A stretch of DNA of 56,255 nt from CAZRVH01 sp964603635 (GCA_964603635.1 CAZRVH010000006.1:1-56255), one strand, 5' to 3'. Counted from the first letter of the stretch, positions 31,899 to 41,014 are shown. Notes: generated from the sequence alone by a model not told the origin. Numbers and translations: made by a program.

Positions 31899-32018
31899 TA
31901 TCAGGCTGAAATCCTGATGAGTTCCTTGGCAGCAACGGAGTGCTAAAATAGCAAAAAGCGGGAACCGCATTCTGGATTTTGTCCGAATGCAGAATGCGGT
32001 TTCTGTTTATTTGTTTTA
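31899..32018 (+). ncRNA. Structured leader or small RNA ending in a terminator-like hairpin
   Basis: After the promoter come ATCAGG-CCTGAT (31899-31918), an unpaired conserved-looking stretch with TTCCTTGGCAGCAACGGAG, GCTA-AAA-TAGC (31942-31952), and a 12-base stem AACCGCATTCTG/CAGAATGCGGTT (31963-31974, 31990-32001) followed by a T-rich run. This is the layout of an attenuator or riboswitch, or a free small RNA of about 115 bases. No known riboswitch class was recognised. Confidence 0.45.
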
Positions 32019-32074
32019 ACTTCCCCGCAAGGGGCGGCCAGGCTCTGGCCGTAACCTCTGGAAAGGAGAGAGCC

Positions 32075-32560
32075 ATGAAAAAAATTCAAGGAATCGAAAA
32101 ATTCGCTACTATTTATTTTGTGAGCGCAGAAAAGGGGGCCCTGACCCCCAATGACTTCCGCACTAAAGTGGATGTTATGTTGAAATCAGGAAAAGGAAAA
32201 GTGTGGGTTGGCTCACTGACATCCTATAAGGATTCCTTTGGGAATTCGATACAGGGAAGGCAAATTGAAAGGAGAGCCATAGTCAACAATTGGAATGAGT
32301 TGTGGGTCCAAATGATTCTTCTTTTAGCAGAGCAGAGACAAGAGGCTGAAGTCTTCGGAGAGGTGGGGGGAGTAAGCCTAGTGAACGGCCTGCTTATCCG
32401 CCCGTTCCTAGAAGAAGGGGCACAACCCAGCGCCAACTACGAAGAAATTGTTCTGGATTGTGTTGGGAACAATTTACTGTTGGCCTATCCAAACAAAGGA
32501 GACTTGGGAGGATCGCGTGAGTACGCGATCATAGAAAATCAATTATGTTACGGCGATTAA
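32075..32560 (+). CDS. Hypothetical soluble protein, 161 residues
   Basis: No family recognised. A beta/alpha product with an N-terminal KKIQGIEKFATIYFVSAEKG stretch, no signal and no membrane segment. The ATG at 32075 has a strong ribosome site (GGAAAGGAGAG) seven bases upstream, and the gene is bounded by a canonical promoter with a structured leader and by a strong terminator. This expression style is shared with 25756-26349, 50892 and 51360 but not with the core genes. Lower GC suggests acquisition. Confidence 0.7.
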   Translation: MKKIQGIEKFATIYFVSAEKGALTPNDFRTKVDVMLKSGKGKVWVGSLTSYKDSFGNSIQGRQIERRAIVNNWNELWVQMILLLAEQRQEAEVFGEVGGVSLVNGLLIRPFLEEGAQPSANYEEIVLDCVGNNLLLAYPNKGDLGGSREYAIIENQLCYGD

Positions 32561-32590
32561 AAAATAGCACTCTGGACAAAATCAAGGACG

Positions 32591-32617
32591 ACCCCCAGCT
32601 TCGGCTGGGGGTTTGTC
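32591..32617 (+). terminator. Intrinsic terminator after the 32075 gene
   Basis: ACCCCCAGC-TTCG-GCTGGGGGT, a nine-base stem with a stable TTCG loop, followed by TTGTC, 30 bases past the stop codon. Confidence 0.8.
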
Positions 32618-32720
32618 ATGCACTATGCAGATTTGTCTTTGCATATTTTCAAATGCATATTCGTGAGGCAGGCGGAAGGTTTAGGATCGGCCATCTTCGC
32701 ACACGCGGGCAGAATGGGCA

Positions 32721-35560
32721 TTACTCCTCCTTTTTCTTGTGGTTCAGGATCTTCACGATGATCGTGGCGACCTCGCGGCGGGTCAGTGCGCGCTTGTCCA
32801 CGGCGGAGGTGAGGCCGATTTGCGCGGCCTTGTGCAAGGCCCCCTTCGCATTCGTGCGGTCATACGGGATGTCCGCCGCATCGAGGAGCGTCTGCATCAC
32901 CGCGTTCTTGGTGGGATGCGCATTCGTATCGACGCTGCGTTCGAAAGCCGTCCAACCTTCTCGCTTTGCGGCGCGCAGATACGGTTCGGACCATTCGTTC
33001 GCAGCCGCGCCGTGCAGCGGGGAGGCGTCGGTTCCGACGGATTGCACCTTGCCGACTTTGACCGCGATCTTCGCCGTCTGGGCGTAGGTGAGCGCATCCG
33101 ATACCCCGAATACCCCCAGCGGACGGCCGGAAAGATCCGCATACCCCGTCATAATGCCTTCCTTGAACAATTGTCGGACATCGGAAGCGGCCGCATCGGT
33201 GGATTTGACATCACGAATGACGACGGGCTGCCTACCCGAAGGAAGCGGAACGACGATCGAACCCGTGGGAGACTGGGACGGGAGTGCCGCGGGATGCGTG
33301 ACCGGACGGATGGAAGACTGTTCCGAGAATACTTCGGTCGTATGGCCGTTTGCCGGCGAACGGATCTCATCGCGGGATGCACCCCTGCCGCCTCCCCCTC
33401 GTTGCGTTGCGGAGGAAGAGATCGTTACGGAGTTGGCCGTGCTGGATGCGGAGGACGGCTCGGCGGAGGATGCGACGGAACTGGATGCGGAAGACGGCGC
33501 CGCGGAAGATGCCACGGAACTGGATGCGGAGGATGCCACGGAAGAGGAGCTGGATGCGGAGGATGCCACGGAAGAGGAGCTGGATGCGGAAGAAACCGGG
33601 TCCTCGGTACAAACGTTGGGAGCTTCATTATCGCAGGACCAACCGTCTTCCACGGCGCACGTGGCGCTGCAACCGTCTCCGGAGGAGGTGTCGCCGTCAT
33701 CGCAGGTCTCGGCGCCGGCTTTCAATCCGTCGCCGCAGGTGGTGGCGCAGGAACTGGGCTGGGACAAACAACTGTATCCGCTTTCGACCGTACACGTGGC
33801 GCTGCAACCGTCTCCGGAGGAGGTGTCGCCGTCATCGCAGGTCTCGCTGCCCGTCACCAGACCGTCGCCGCAGAAGCCCGCCTCGCAGATATACCCGGCG
33901 AGATCCAAAGCCCCGCAGGACGTATCGTTCCAAGCCCCGGCAGCGAAGCCTTCATGGTTGAGCTCCGTGCAGTCCTCGCCGGGAACGGCATCATCGGGTT
34001 GTAGATCGGCCCAATTCGAATATGCGTACGTTTCTCCCGTCACCCAGGTAAAGACCCCTTCGGTCGCCGTATCGGAGAGACCGATCCAGAACTGTCCCAA
34101 TCCGCTTGTAAAATCACGCATCTCGGCCTGTTCATCGGCATCCGTAATGGTCACCAAGTAGGCATCGACCGACTCGCAGCTGGCCTGAGCATCGCTCCAG
34201 CTGACGGACGTATCGAAACGGTAATAATCATGTCCTCCGTAGGAAAGGAATCCCTGGCATGGCTCGCCGCCGCAGTCGAAGACTTCTTGGCATGTGCTGG
34301 GGAGAGGATCGTTATCGCAGGACCAACCGGCTTCCACGGCGCACGACGCGCTGCAACCATCTCCATTGGTCGCATTGCCGTCGTCGCAGGCTTCGGCACC
34401 CGCCATCACGCCGTCGCCGCAGGTGGTGGCGCAGGCGTTCGGAGAGGCGTTATCGCAGCTGTATCCCGTTTCGACCGTACACGAGGCACTGCAACCGTCG
34501 CCGGAGGAGGCGTCGCCGTCATCACAGGCTTCGGCACCCGCCCTCACGCCGTCGCCGCAGGTGGTAGAACAAACATTCGGCTGGTTCACGTTGCAGCTAT
34601 AACCGGTTTCGACGACCGTACATGATGCGTTGCAACCATCTCCGTTGGTCGCATTGCCGTCATCACAGGCTTCGGCACCGGCCTGACGCACGCCATCGCC
34701 GCAGGAACCGTTGTTCGCGCNNNNNNNNNNNNNNNNNNNNNNNNNNNNNNNNNNNNNNNNNNNNNNNNNNNNNNNNNNNNNNNNNNNNNNNNNNNNNNNN
34801 NNNNNNNNNNNNNNNNNNNNCAGGCTTCGGCACCGGCCTGACGCACGCCATCGCCGCAGGAACCGTTGTTCGCGCAGGCATTGGTACAGTAATCGTCATT
34901 GGTGGCGTTGCCGTCGTCGCAGGCTTCGGCACCGGCCTGACGCACGCCATCGCCGCAGGAACCGTTGTTCGCGCAGGCATTGGTGCAGTAATCGTCATTG
35001 GTGGCGTTGCCGTCGTCGCAGGCTTCGCCGACATCGGGGACTCCGTCGCCGCAGAGCGAGTACGTTCCGGTGCAGCCGGCGAAACCCGTTCCATCGGTAC
35101 CGTCACAGGCCTCGAAATAATCGCCCGTGCAACTTCCCGAAGTCGCCGTCCCGGAACAAACGGCCAAGTCACCGTCATACGAGCATCCGTTCGCAACGCA
35201 CGTTCCTTCGTCCCCGTTCCAGAGGGTGCAATCATTCGCATTGAACATACACACCGCGGCGGTACAAGCGGGTTCGTTATCATCATGCTGGGAACAATCA
35301 TGAATGACCGACGAACAGCCGTTCCCCACGTTGGCATCGCAAGACGTCTGGTCGGCCAACGCGGTGCAATCGAAATCGTAGACGACGGTACATTGCACCT
35401 GCGCTTGGCAGGCGCCCAGGGTCGACAATGTGGAACAATCGGCGGCACCGGCGTCGGATGGGAACGAAACGCGACCGTCTTCATAGCCGACGGTTACGCC
35501 GAAGGAGATCGACAGGATGAAGAGCGCGACAAGCGACAGGTGGTGTTTGTATGTAGGCAT
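32721..35560 (-). CDS. Large surface protein: Cys-rich DUF4215-type repeats, C-type lectin domain, SLH domains (interrupted by assembly gap)
   Basis: A signal peptide (MPTYKHHLSLVALFILSISF) is followed by a Cys-rich region and then many 'CGDG...GAEACDDGN...GDGC' repeats (DUF4215 / Myxococcus Cys-rich type), about 35045-34290 and 33870-33600. Between them lies a C-type lectin-like domain (about 34240-33880: YYRFDTSVSWSDAQASCESV, FWIGLSD, YICEAG). A Ser/Ala-rich linker (33600-33415) and two C-terminal SLH-like modules (about 33220-32740) follow, which would hold it to the cell-wall polymer. The N run at 34721-34820 splits the frame: the flanks are in different frames only because the gap length is arbitrary. 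TATACT lies eight bases before the ATG. Probable adhesin, for example toward host or matrix sugars. Confidence 0.85.
33415..33600 (-). repeat. Ser/Ala-coding low-complexity repeat
   Basis: Tandem short units coding SSASSSSSVASSA-type sequence form the flexible linker between the Cys-rich repeats and the SLH domains of the surface protein. Confidence 0.8.
34683..35045 (-). repeat. 99-base tandem repeat coding a 33-residue Cys-rich unit
   Basis: Near-identical units that begin CDDGNATNDDYCTNACANNG and continue SCGDGVRQAGAEA on the minus strand. At least three units are visible and an unknown number are lost in the N gap. Near-identity at the DNA level means recent expansion and explains why the assembly broke here. 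Confidence 0.85.
34721..34820. other. Assembly gap (100 N)
   Basis: Exactly 100 N inside the tandem repeats of the surface-protein gene. The size is a scaffolding placeholder, so true length and reading frame across it are unknown. Confidence 0.98.
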
Positions 35561-35568
35561 TTCGAATC

Positions 35569-35574
35569 AGTATA
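35569..35574 (-). promoter_or_regulatory. Extended -10 (TGGTATACT) for the surface protein gene
   Basis: Ends eight bases before the ATG at 35560. Same extended form as before metG and the 11941 gene. Confidence 0.6.
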
Positions 35575-35784
35575 CCAAAAAACGCCGTCGACCGCCACCC
35601 CCGTTGCAAATATCATGAGTACAAAAGGTTTGATTTAATGCAATTTTATTCTTTAGATATAATTTTTGAGGAAGGGCTGATACAACGTCATAATGCCCTT
35701 CGAGCCACTTCGGGGCATGGGATAGGCCATAGGGGGAATGATAGCCGCTCACATGGCCGCATAGGAAAAAAGGGTCACCCTGCG

Positions 35785-35790
35785 TATAAT
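35785..35790 (+). promoter_or_regulatory. -10 element (TATAAT) for the hydrolase gene
   Basis: Perfect hexamer ending six bases before the ATG at 35797. Confidence 0.65.
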
Positions 35791-35796
35791 CGTCGC

Positions 35797-36519
35797 ATGC
35801 ATCCGGTACTTCTGTGCCTCCACGGCTGGGGCGGCTCCTCCGCTTCGTTTCTGGAACTGCGCGACGCGTTGGCGCATGATGCCGTCACGGTTCTCTCCCC
35901 AGACCTTCCCGGTTTCGGCGGCGAACCCGAACCGGAAAAGCCGTGGACGGTGGACGACTACGCGGATTGGGTGACGGAGTATTTGAAAAAACAGAACGTG
36001 AAAGAACCGATTTACCTCCTGGGCCATTCGCACGGCGGACGTATTTCCATCAAGCTCGCCGCCAGGAAAATAGTACCGATCCGGCATCTGTACCTATGCG
36101 CGGCCGCAGGCATGAGACGCAGGCGATATGCGAAACGGGTTTTGGGCTTGCTGCTATCAAAAATCGGACACGCCTTGTTTCTGGTTCCGGGCATGAAATC
36201 ACTGGAATCGACAGCGCGAAAATTGCTCGTGAAATTCGTCGGCAGCCACGACTACGACAAGGCCTCCGAGCTCATGAAAAAAACGCTGGTGCTCGTGACA
36301 AAGGAAAACCTGGAGCCGTTGCTTTCGACCATCGACGTGCCGACGGATATTTTCTGGGGTGAGGATGACAGGCAGACGCCGGTCACTGACGCGTATCTCC
36401 TTCGTGACGGCATCCGCGGCAGCAGCCTGACCGTTTTTCCGGGTCTCAGGCACCGAGTGCATAGGGATAAGGCGATGGAGATAGCCGAGGTAATACGCAA
36501 GCAACTGAATCACCAATAA
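35797..36519 (+). CDS. Alpha/beta hydrolase
   Basis: 240 residues. LLCLHGWGGSSASF gives the oxyanion region, GHSHGG holds the nucleophile Ser78, an acidic residue lies in FWGEDDRQTP, and His is at 219 or 222 near the C-terminus. A cap-like helical insert (residues 105-150) is basic. It could be an esterase or lipase; the substrate is unknown. The ATG at 35797 was chosen because TATAAT ends six bases before it; the longer frame upstream has no conserved residues. The last codons fall inside an inverted repeat (36508-36588). Confidence 0.85.
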   Translation: MHPVLLCLHGWGGSSASFLELRDALAHDAVTVLSPDLPGFGGEPEPEKPWTVDDYADWVTEYLKKQNVKEPIYLLGHSHGGRISIKLAARKIVPIRHLYLCAAAGMRRRRYAKRVLGLLLSKIGHALFLVPGMKSLESTARKLLVKFVGSHDYDKASELMKKTLVLVTKENLEPLLSTIDVPTDIFWGEDDRQTPVTDAYLLRDGIRGSSLTVFPGLRHRVHRDKAMEIAEVIRKQLNHQ

Positions 36520-36588
36520 CCAATATTCAAGGATCAATGAAGGAAGGCTCCTGCATTGGTGATTGGTTATTGAAGATTGGTCATTCGC
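36508..36588. repeat. Inverted repeat of CACCAATAACC/GGTTATTGG units
   Basis: AATCACCAATAACCAATATT on the left faces ATTGGTGATTGGTTATTG and further units on the right. Same family as 16980-17056. It includes the stop codon of the hydrolase gene. Confidence 0.7.
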
Positions 36589-36643
36589 TCGTATAACCTA
36601 TGTATATGGCCATAAAGCAACGATCCTCTTAGCAATAATCTGC

Positions 36644-36649
36644 TACAAT
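36644..36649 (+). promoter_or_regulatory. Extended -10 (TGCTACAAT) for the MurF-like gene
   Basis: Ends six bases before the GTG start at 36656. Confidence 0.6.
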
Positions 36650-36655
36650 CCCCCC

Positions 36656-38170
36656 GTGACGTACGAACCGACACTCCTCCTCTTCACCCTCCTGGCATCG
36701 CTCTCCCCGCTTGCTACTTTTTTGCGACTATTCCAAATGAAGGAATGGAGGGTGGACCGCCTCACGGAACATCTCCGCCGGGAAGGTTTCGCATCACAGC
36801 TCTTCGGCACGATGCGGCTGCCACTCCTGGCACTGTCAGTCGTCGGGCTGCTGTTCTATCCGCACCTCGCGATTTCGCTCTATATCACGAGCATCCTGAC
36901 GGTCCTGTCCGTCTTGCAAATCGGACTGGGAAAGCAGCCGACCCCGGTCTGGACATCCAAAACGATTCTCATCTGCTCGCTCTCGATGACACTGTCGGTA
37001 GGGATTGCGTGGTTCGGAATGAATGTCCCCCTGCTGCCCGTGTTCGTCGCCACGATGCAGCCGCTCATCATATTTGCCGCTTGGCTGCTCCTCCTGCCGG
37101 TCGACCGCATCCTGAAGCGCCAGATATTCGCGAAGGCGCGATCCGTCCGGACCGGCATGGCGAAGGATGCGGTGGTGATCGGCATCGCGGGAAGCGTGGG
37201 AAAAACGACGACGAAGGAATTGTTGAAACACCTGCTGCAAGACCTGTCGCCCATCGCGACGCCGGCCCATGTGAATACCGAGATGGGCGTGGCGCAATGG
37301 CTTCTGCAAAACGAAAAATGGATGAATTCCGGCAAGCCGGTCATCGTGGAAATGGGCGCCTACGCCAAAGGTGAGATCGCGCTTCTCTGCTCGGTCGTGA
37401 AACCGACGATAGGGGTGGTGACGGCGTTGGGATCGGATCACTTGGCGCTGTTCGGATCCGAGGAAGCGATCATCGATGCGAACGCGGAACTCGTGGAAGC
37501 GTTGCCGCCGAACGGACACGCGTTCCTCAACGGCGACAGCGAGGCGACTCGGGGTATCGAAAGCAGGGCGCACTGCCCCACCGCGCTCGTCGGTACGCAC
37601 GAGGGGCTGCATGCGGTCGCATTGGACGTGGAGGAGAGCATCGACGGCCTGCATTTCCGCTTGGATAACGAGGAATATTCCGTACCCCTGCACGGCCGTC
37701 ACCATGTCACGAACGTGTTGCTGGCCGTGTCGGTCGCCAAATTCCTCGGCGTCGCGCACGCACGCATCCGCGAGCTGCTCAAAACCTTCCGCCCGATGCA
37801 GCACACATTCAACGTATTGGAGGAAAACAGCATCACCATCCTGGATGACACGTACAACATCAGTCCGCTGAGCATGAAAGCGGCCATCGATTGGGCGGCG
37901 CAGCGCACGGAGAAGCCGAAAATCCTGCTGACGAGCGGGCTTCTGGAACTGGGAAACGACGAGGAAACGTACTTAGCCGAACTAGGCGCCAAGGCGTCGT
38001 TCTTCGACCGCATCGTCTTCACCACCGATAGCGGCCGCGCGTCGTTCGCGAAGGCGTCGGGAAAAGAAGTGGAACTCTTGGGTGATGACACGAAAAAGAT
38101 CGACCAGGGCGGGCTGCTTGCCTGCGTGGGGCGCATGCCCGTTTCCACCATCCGTCTCCTGCTGCCATGA
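36656..38170 (+). CDS. Membrane-anchored MurF-like Mur ligase
   Basis: 504 residues. The N-terminal 145 residues hold about four hydrophobic helices. A Mur ligase follows with P loop GIAGSVGKTTTKELL, HVNTEMGVA, VVTALGSDHLALFGS, HGRHHVTNVL and DDTYNISPLSM, the last typical of MurF, which adds D-Ala-D-Ala to the muropeptide precursor. MurF is normally soluble, so the membrane domain would place the last cytoplasmic step at the membrane. The GTG at 36656 was picked because an extended -10 ends six bases before it. The stop overlaps the next gene by ATGA. Confidence 0.8.
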   Translation: MTYEPTLLLFTLLASLSPLATFLRLFQMKEWRVDRLTEHLRREGFASQLFGTMRLPLLALSVVGLLFYPHLAISLYITSILTVLSVLQIGLGKQPTPVWTSKTILICSLSMTLSVGIAWFGMNVPLLPVFVATMQPLIIFAAWLLLLPVDRILKRQIFAKARSVRTGMAKDAVVIGIAGSVGKTTTKELLKHLLQDLSPIATPAHVNTEMGVAQWLLQNEKWMNSGKPVIVEMGAYAKGEIALLCSVVKPTIGVVTALGSDHLALFGSEEAIIDANAELVEALPPNGHAFLNGDSEATRGIESRAHCPTALVGTHEGLHAVALDVEESIDGLHFRLDNEEYSVPLHGRHHVTNVLLAVSVAKFLGVAHARIRELLKTFRPMQHTFNVLEENSITILDDTYNISPLSMKAAIDWAAQRTEKPKILLTSGLLELGNDEETYLAELGAKASFFDRIVFTTDSGRASFAKASGKEVELLGDDTKKIDQGGLLACVGRMPVSTIRLLLP

Positions 38171-39408
38171 GCGCCTTCTCCCCCATCCACCACACCTTCG
38201 CCCCCTTGGCGGATGCACAACAAGTCCGCCGCTGCCTGGCGCTCGCGTTCCAACCGTGGAGATGGAAGGAAGGTCCCGAGAAAAAAATGCTCGAGGAGGC
38301 GTTGGAAAACGCGTTCAACGGGGAGGCACACTTGTTCGGATCGGGACGCGAAGCACTCCTTGCGATCTTGCGCAGCCTGACGCTGAAAAAGGACGAGGAA
38401 GTGATCGTGCAAGGCTACACCTGCGTCGTCGTGCCGAACGCGATCATCGCCGCGGGTATGACACCCGTGTACGCGGATATCGAACAGGACACGCTGAACC
38501 TGGACCTGGACGAAGTGGAGAGATTGATCACGCCGCAAACGCGCGCGGTCATCTGCCAGCATACCTTCGGCATCCCCGCGTATGCCAAGCGCCTACGCGA
38601 CCTGTGCGACAGGCATTCGCTCATCCTCATCGAGGATTGCGCTCACGTGATGCCGGATGCCAAAGGCCCGGAGGAAATCGGAAAGTACGGCGACGTTTTA
38701 TTCTTCAGTTTCGGGCGTGACAAGGCGATCTCGGGCGTGACGGGAGGCGCCGTCCTTTGCAGAAACAAACAGATTTGCCGCGACTTGAAGAAGATGCAGG
38801 ACGACGCGGAACCGCTCAAGCTCTGGAAAATCAAGCGCCTGCTGCAGTACCCCGTGCTCTACGCCATCGCCAAACCGTTGTATGGAATGACAATCGGCAA
38901 GGCATTCCTGGCGCTCTGCGCGAAGCTGCGCCTGCTGGCACCCATCGTCACGAACGCGGAAAAACACGGCCAAATGGATGCGACGCTACACCGTATGCCC
39001 AACGCCTGCGCCATCCTCGCATTGGAACAGTTCGAAAAGCTGCAAGCAATCAACGACCATCGCCGGAAGCTGACCGCCTTTTATTTTGAAGAAGGCACGA
39101 AGCGAGGGTGGAAACTGCTCCTGGGCCTGAAGCCCGAGCTGCCCCTGCAGAAATTCCCGCTCTTCACCGAGGGCGCGGAGAAAATCCGTAGAACATTGAA
39201 GGGCCGCAACATCCACCTGCACGACGGATGGACGGGCTGCGTTATCTGCCCTCCGGGAACCGACATGGAAATGACCGGCTACAAGGACGGTGAGGATCCC
39301 GATGCGGAATTCGTGGGACAATCGATTCTCAGCCTCCCGACGCATCCTGGAACGTCTCTTGCGCAAGCCAAGAAACTCGTAGAGTGTCTTGATCCCCTCC
39401 TCCCCTGA
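38167..39408 (+). CDS. DegT/DnrJ/EryC1/StrS-family aminotransferase
   Basis: PLP enzyme of 413 residues that usually aminates keto sugars for surface glycans. LFGSGREALLAIL, the EVIVQGYTCVVVPNAI segment, LILIEDCAHVMP and the PLP lysine K186 in SFGRDKAISGVTGG are visible. It overlaps the MurF-like gene by four bases and is followed by DUF3052 and FemX-like genes, so it probably works on an envelope precursor. The exact substrate is unknown. Confidence 0.85.
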   Translation: MSAFSPIHHTFAPLADAQQVRRCLALAFQPWRWKEGPEKKMLEEALENAFNGEAHLFGSGREALLAILRSLTLKKDEEVIVQGYTCVVVPNAIIAAGMTPVYADIEQDTLNLDLDEVERLITPQTRAVICQHTFGIPAYAKRLRDLCDRHSLILIEDCAHVMPDAKGPEEIGKYGDVLFFSFGRDKAISGVTGGAVLCRNKQICRDLKKMQDDAEPLKLWKIKRLLQYPVLYAIAKPLYGMTIGKAFLALCAKLRLLAPIVTNAEKHGQMDATLHRMPNACAILALEQFEKLQAINDHRRKLTAFYFEEGTKRGWKLLLGLKPELPLQKFPLFTEGAEKIRRTLKGRNIHLHDGWTGCVICPPGTDMEMTGYKDGEDPDAEFVGQSILSLPTHPGTSLAQAKKLVECLDPLLP

Positions 39409-39422
39409 TTCCTCCTCCCGAT

Positions 39423-39830
39423 ATGGTCCATGAATCCGATAAAACACTGGCGCAACGGTTGGGCTTCAAGCCCGGCATGTTAGCGGTGGTCATGGGCGCA
39501 CCGGACGACGTCATGAAAGAACTATTGATGCTGCCGCAGGTGCAGATCCAAAAAAACCTCACGCGGGACGCAGACTACATCCAGTACTTCGCGCCGGATG
39601 AAGCGACGTTGACGGAAAAATTCCCCGAGCTGAAAGCGCATATGCACGCGACCGGATGCATCTGGATCTGTTGGCCGAAGAAATGGTCGGAGATCGGCAA
39701 GGACCTGACCGACGAGAACGTACGCAAAATCGGACGGAAGAGCGGACTCTCCGAAGTAAAGATGACCGCCATCGACGATACCTGGTCCGGCATGAAGTTC
39801 GTGTATCGTGTCCAGGACCGAAAACTATGA
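39423..39830 (+). CDS. DUF3052-like protein
   Basis: 135 residues. DADYIQYFAPDEATLTEKFP, LKAHMHATGCIWICWPKKWS and a C-terminal DDTWSGMKFVYR match the small DUF3052 family, whose function is unknown. No signal or membrane segment. It starts 14 bases after the DegT gene and overlaps the FemX-like gene by ATGA, so it belongs to that operon. Confidence 0.8.
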   Translation: MVHESDKTLAQRLGFKPGMLAVVMGAPDDVMKELLMLPQVQIQKNLTRDADYIQYFAPDEATLTEKFPELKAHMHATGCIWICWPKKWSEIGKDLTDENVRKIGRKSGLSEVKMTAIDDTWSGMKFVYRVQDRKL

Positions 39831-40939
39831 TCACCGTCCGCCCCGCCACCGACAAAGCCGCTTGGGAAGCGTTTCTCCAGGCGCAGCCCTACGCGTCCTT
39901 TTTGCAAAGCTGGACGATGGGCGAGGTCTACCGCGACATCGGGCAGGAGCCCGTGCGTTTCGAGGCGATCAACGACGGCCGCATCGTCGGCATATGCCAG
40001 GCAATCCTCGTGCCTGCCCGCCGCGGACGCCATCTGATGGTGCAGTACGGGCCTCAGCTCGAAAGTAATGAAGCACTGGAGCCAATCCTCTCCGCGTTAC
40101 GTGATGCCGCAACGAAGTACCGCTGCAGCTTTATAAGAATGAGTCCTTTCTGGCCCGAACATCATTCCTACCCCCTACCCCCTACACCCTACACCCTTCC
40201 GTCCCCCATGCATCTCCTCTCGGAGTACACATGGTACATACCCCTGAAGGAGCAGGACCGTTGGACTCCCCCCTCTCCTATCAGGAGAGGGGCCGGGGGT
40301 GAGGTCGAAGGGGCTGGATCCAGAACAGAGGAATCGATCCTCGCCGACATGCGCAAGACGACCCGGAACCTCGTGGGACGCGCCCAGCGCGAAGGCGTGG
40401 TCGTCACGGCATCGACCGATCCCAACGCCGACCTCGACATCTACTTCAAGCTCCAGGAAGAAACCTACAAGCGCCATCACTTCGTCCCCTACCGCGAGAG
40501 TTACATCCGCGCGCAGGTGAAGCACTTCGCGCCGCTGGGCCAGGCGATCGTCTATGTCGCCAGGTACAACGGGGAACCCGTCGCCGCGTCAGTGCACATG
40601 AGTTACGCGGGCATCACGAGCTACCACCACGGCGCCAGCACGCAGAAGTACGACAAGATCCCCGCCAGCACCCTGCTGCAGTGGACGGCGATCCGCGAGG
40701 CATTGGAACGCGGGGATGACATCTACAACTTCTGGGGCATCGCGCCGCGCAGGATGAACGAGGAGGGCAAGGAAGTGATCATCGACCCCAAGCACCCCTT
40801 CGCCGGCGTCACGACCTTCAAGACGGGCTTCGGAGGCCATCCCCTGCCGCTCATGCATTGCGTGGACCTGCCGCTGACCGCGATGTACCAAGCGACGAGG
40901 GCGTTCGAATTTGTGAGAAAGTGGAGAAGGGGGTTTTAA
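39827..40939 (+). CDS. FemABX-like peptidyltransferase with two in-frame repeat insertions
   Basis: 370 residues of the double-GNAT Fem fold, which adds amino acids from aminoacyl-tRNA to the peptidoglycan interpeptide: FLQSWTMGEVYRDIG, FIRMSPFWPE, SILADMRKTTRNLVGRAQREGV, and the C-terminal YNFWGIAPRR and TFKTGFGG. Two stretches do not fit the fold. Residues about 113-127 (SYPLPPTPYTLPS) come from a CCTAC-type repeat (40165-40206). Residues about 147-160 (PPSPIRRGAGGEV) come from a GAGAGG-type hairpin repeat (40266-40306). Both keep the frame. The gene starts in the DUF3052 stop (ATGA). Confidence 0.85.
   Translation: MITVRPATDKAAWEAFLQAQPYASFLQSWTMGEVYRDIGQEPVRFEAINDGRIVGICQAILVPARRGRHLMVQYGPQLESNEALEPILSALRDAATKYRCSFIRMSPFWPEHHSYPLPPTPYTLPSPMHLLSEYTWYIPLKEQDRWTPPSPIRRGAGGEVEGAGSRTEESILADMRKTTRNLVGRAQREGVVVTASTDPNADLDIYFKLQEETYKRHHFVPYRESYIRAQVKHFAPLGQAIVYVARYNGEPVAASVHMSYAGITSYHHGASTQKYDKIPASTLLQWTAIREALERGDDIYNFWGIAPRRMNEEGKEVIIDPKHPFAGVTTFKTGFGGHPLPLMHCVDLPLTAMYQATRAFEFVRKWRRGF
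40165..40206. repeat. CCTACCCC-type repeat inside the FemX-like gene
   Basis: ATTCCTACCCCCTACCCCCT and further CCTAC units, similar to the right arm of 20877-20965, translated as a Pro/Thr/Tyr-rich stretch. Confidence 0.7.
40266..40306. repeat. GAGAGG-type hairpin repeat, copy 2, inside the FemX-like gene
   Basis: CCCCTCTCCT-ATC-AGGAGAGGGG (40270-40292), then CCGGGGGTGAGGTCGAA. Same element as the intergenic copies at 30078, 44795, 48075 and 48221. Confidence 0.85.
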
Positions 40940-40940
40940 C

Positions 40941-41006
40941 GTGTCACCCTGAGCTCGTCGAAGGGCGACACGTTTGCAGTATGGTTCGACGGGCTCACCA
41001 TGACAC
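40941..41006. repeat. REP-like long hairpin
   Basis: GTGTCACCCTGAGCTCGTCG facing GACGGGCTCACCATGACAC. Nearly identical to 29981-30043. It directly follows the FemX-like stop codon and ends just upstream of the next -10. Confidence 0.8.
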
Positions 41007-41008
41007 TT

Positions 41009-41014
41009 TATAAT
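41009..41014 (+). promoter_or_regulatory. -10 element (TATAAT) for the 41021 gene
   Basis: Perfect hexamer six bases before the ATG at 41021; it abuts the REP-like repeat. Confidence 0.6.

Noticed and set aside
34683..35045. Possible CRISPR array from regular repeats
   Set aside because: The units are contiguous 99-base coding repeats without unique spacers, in frame within a Cys-rich surface protein.
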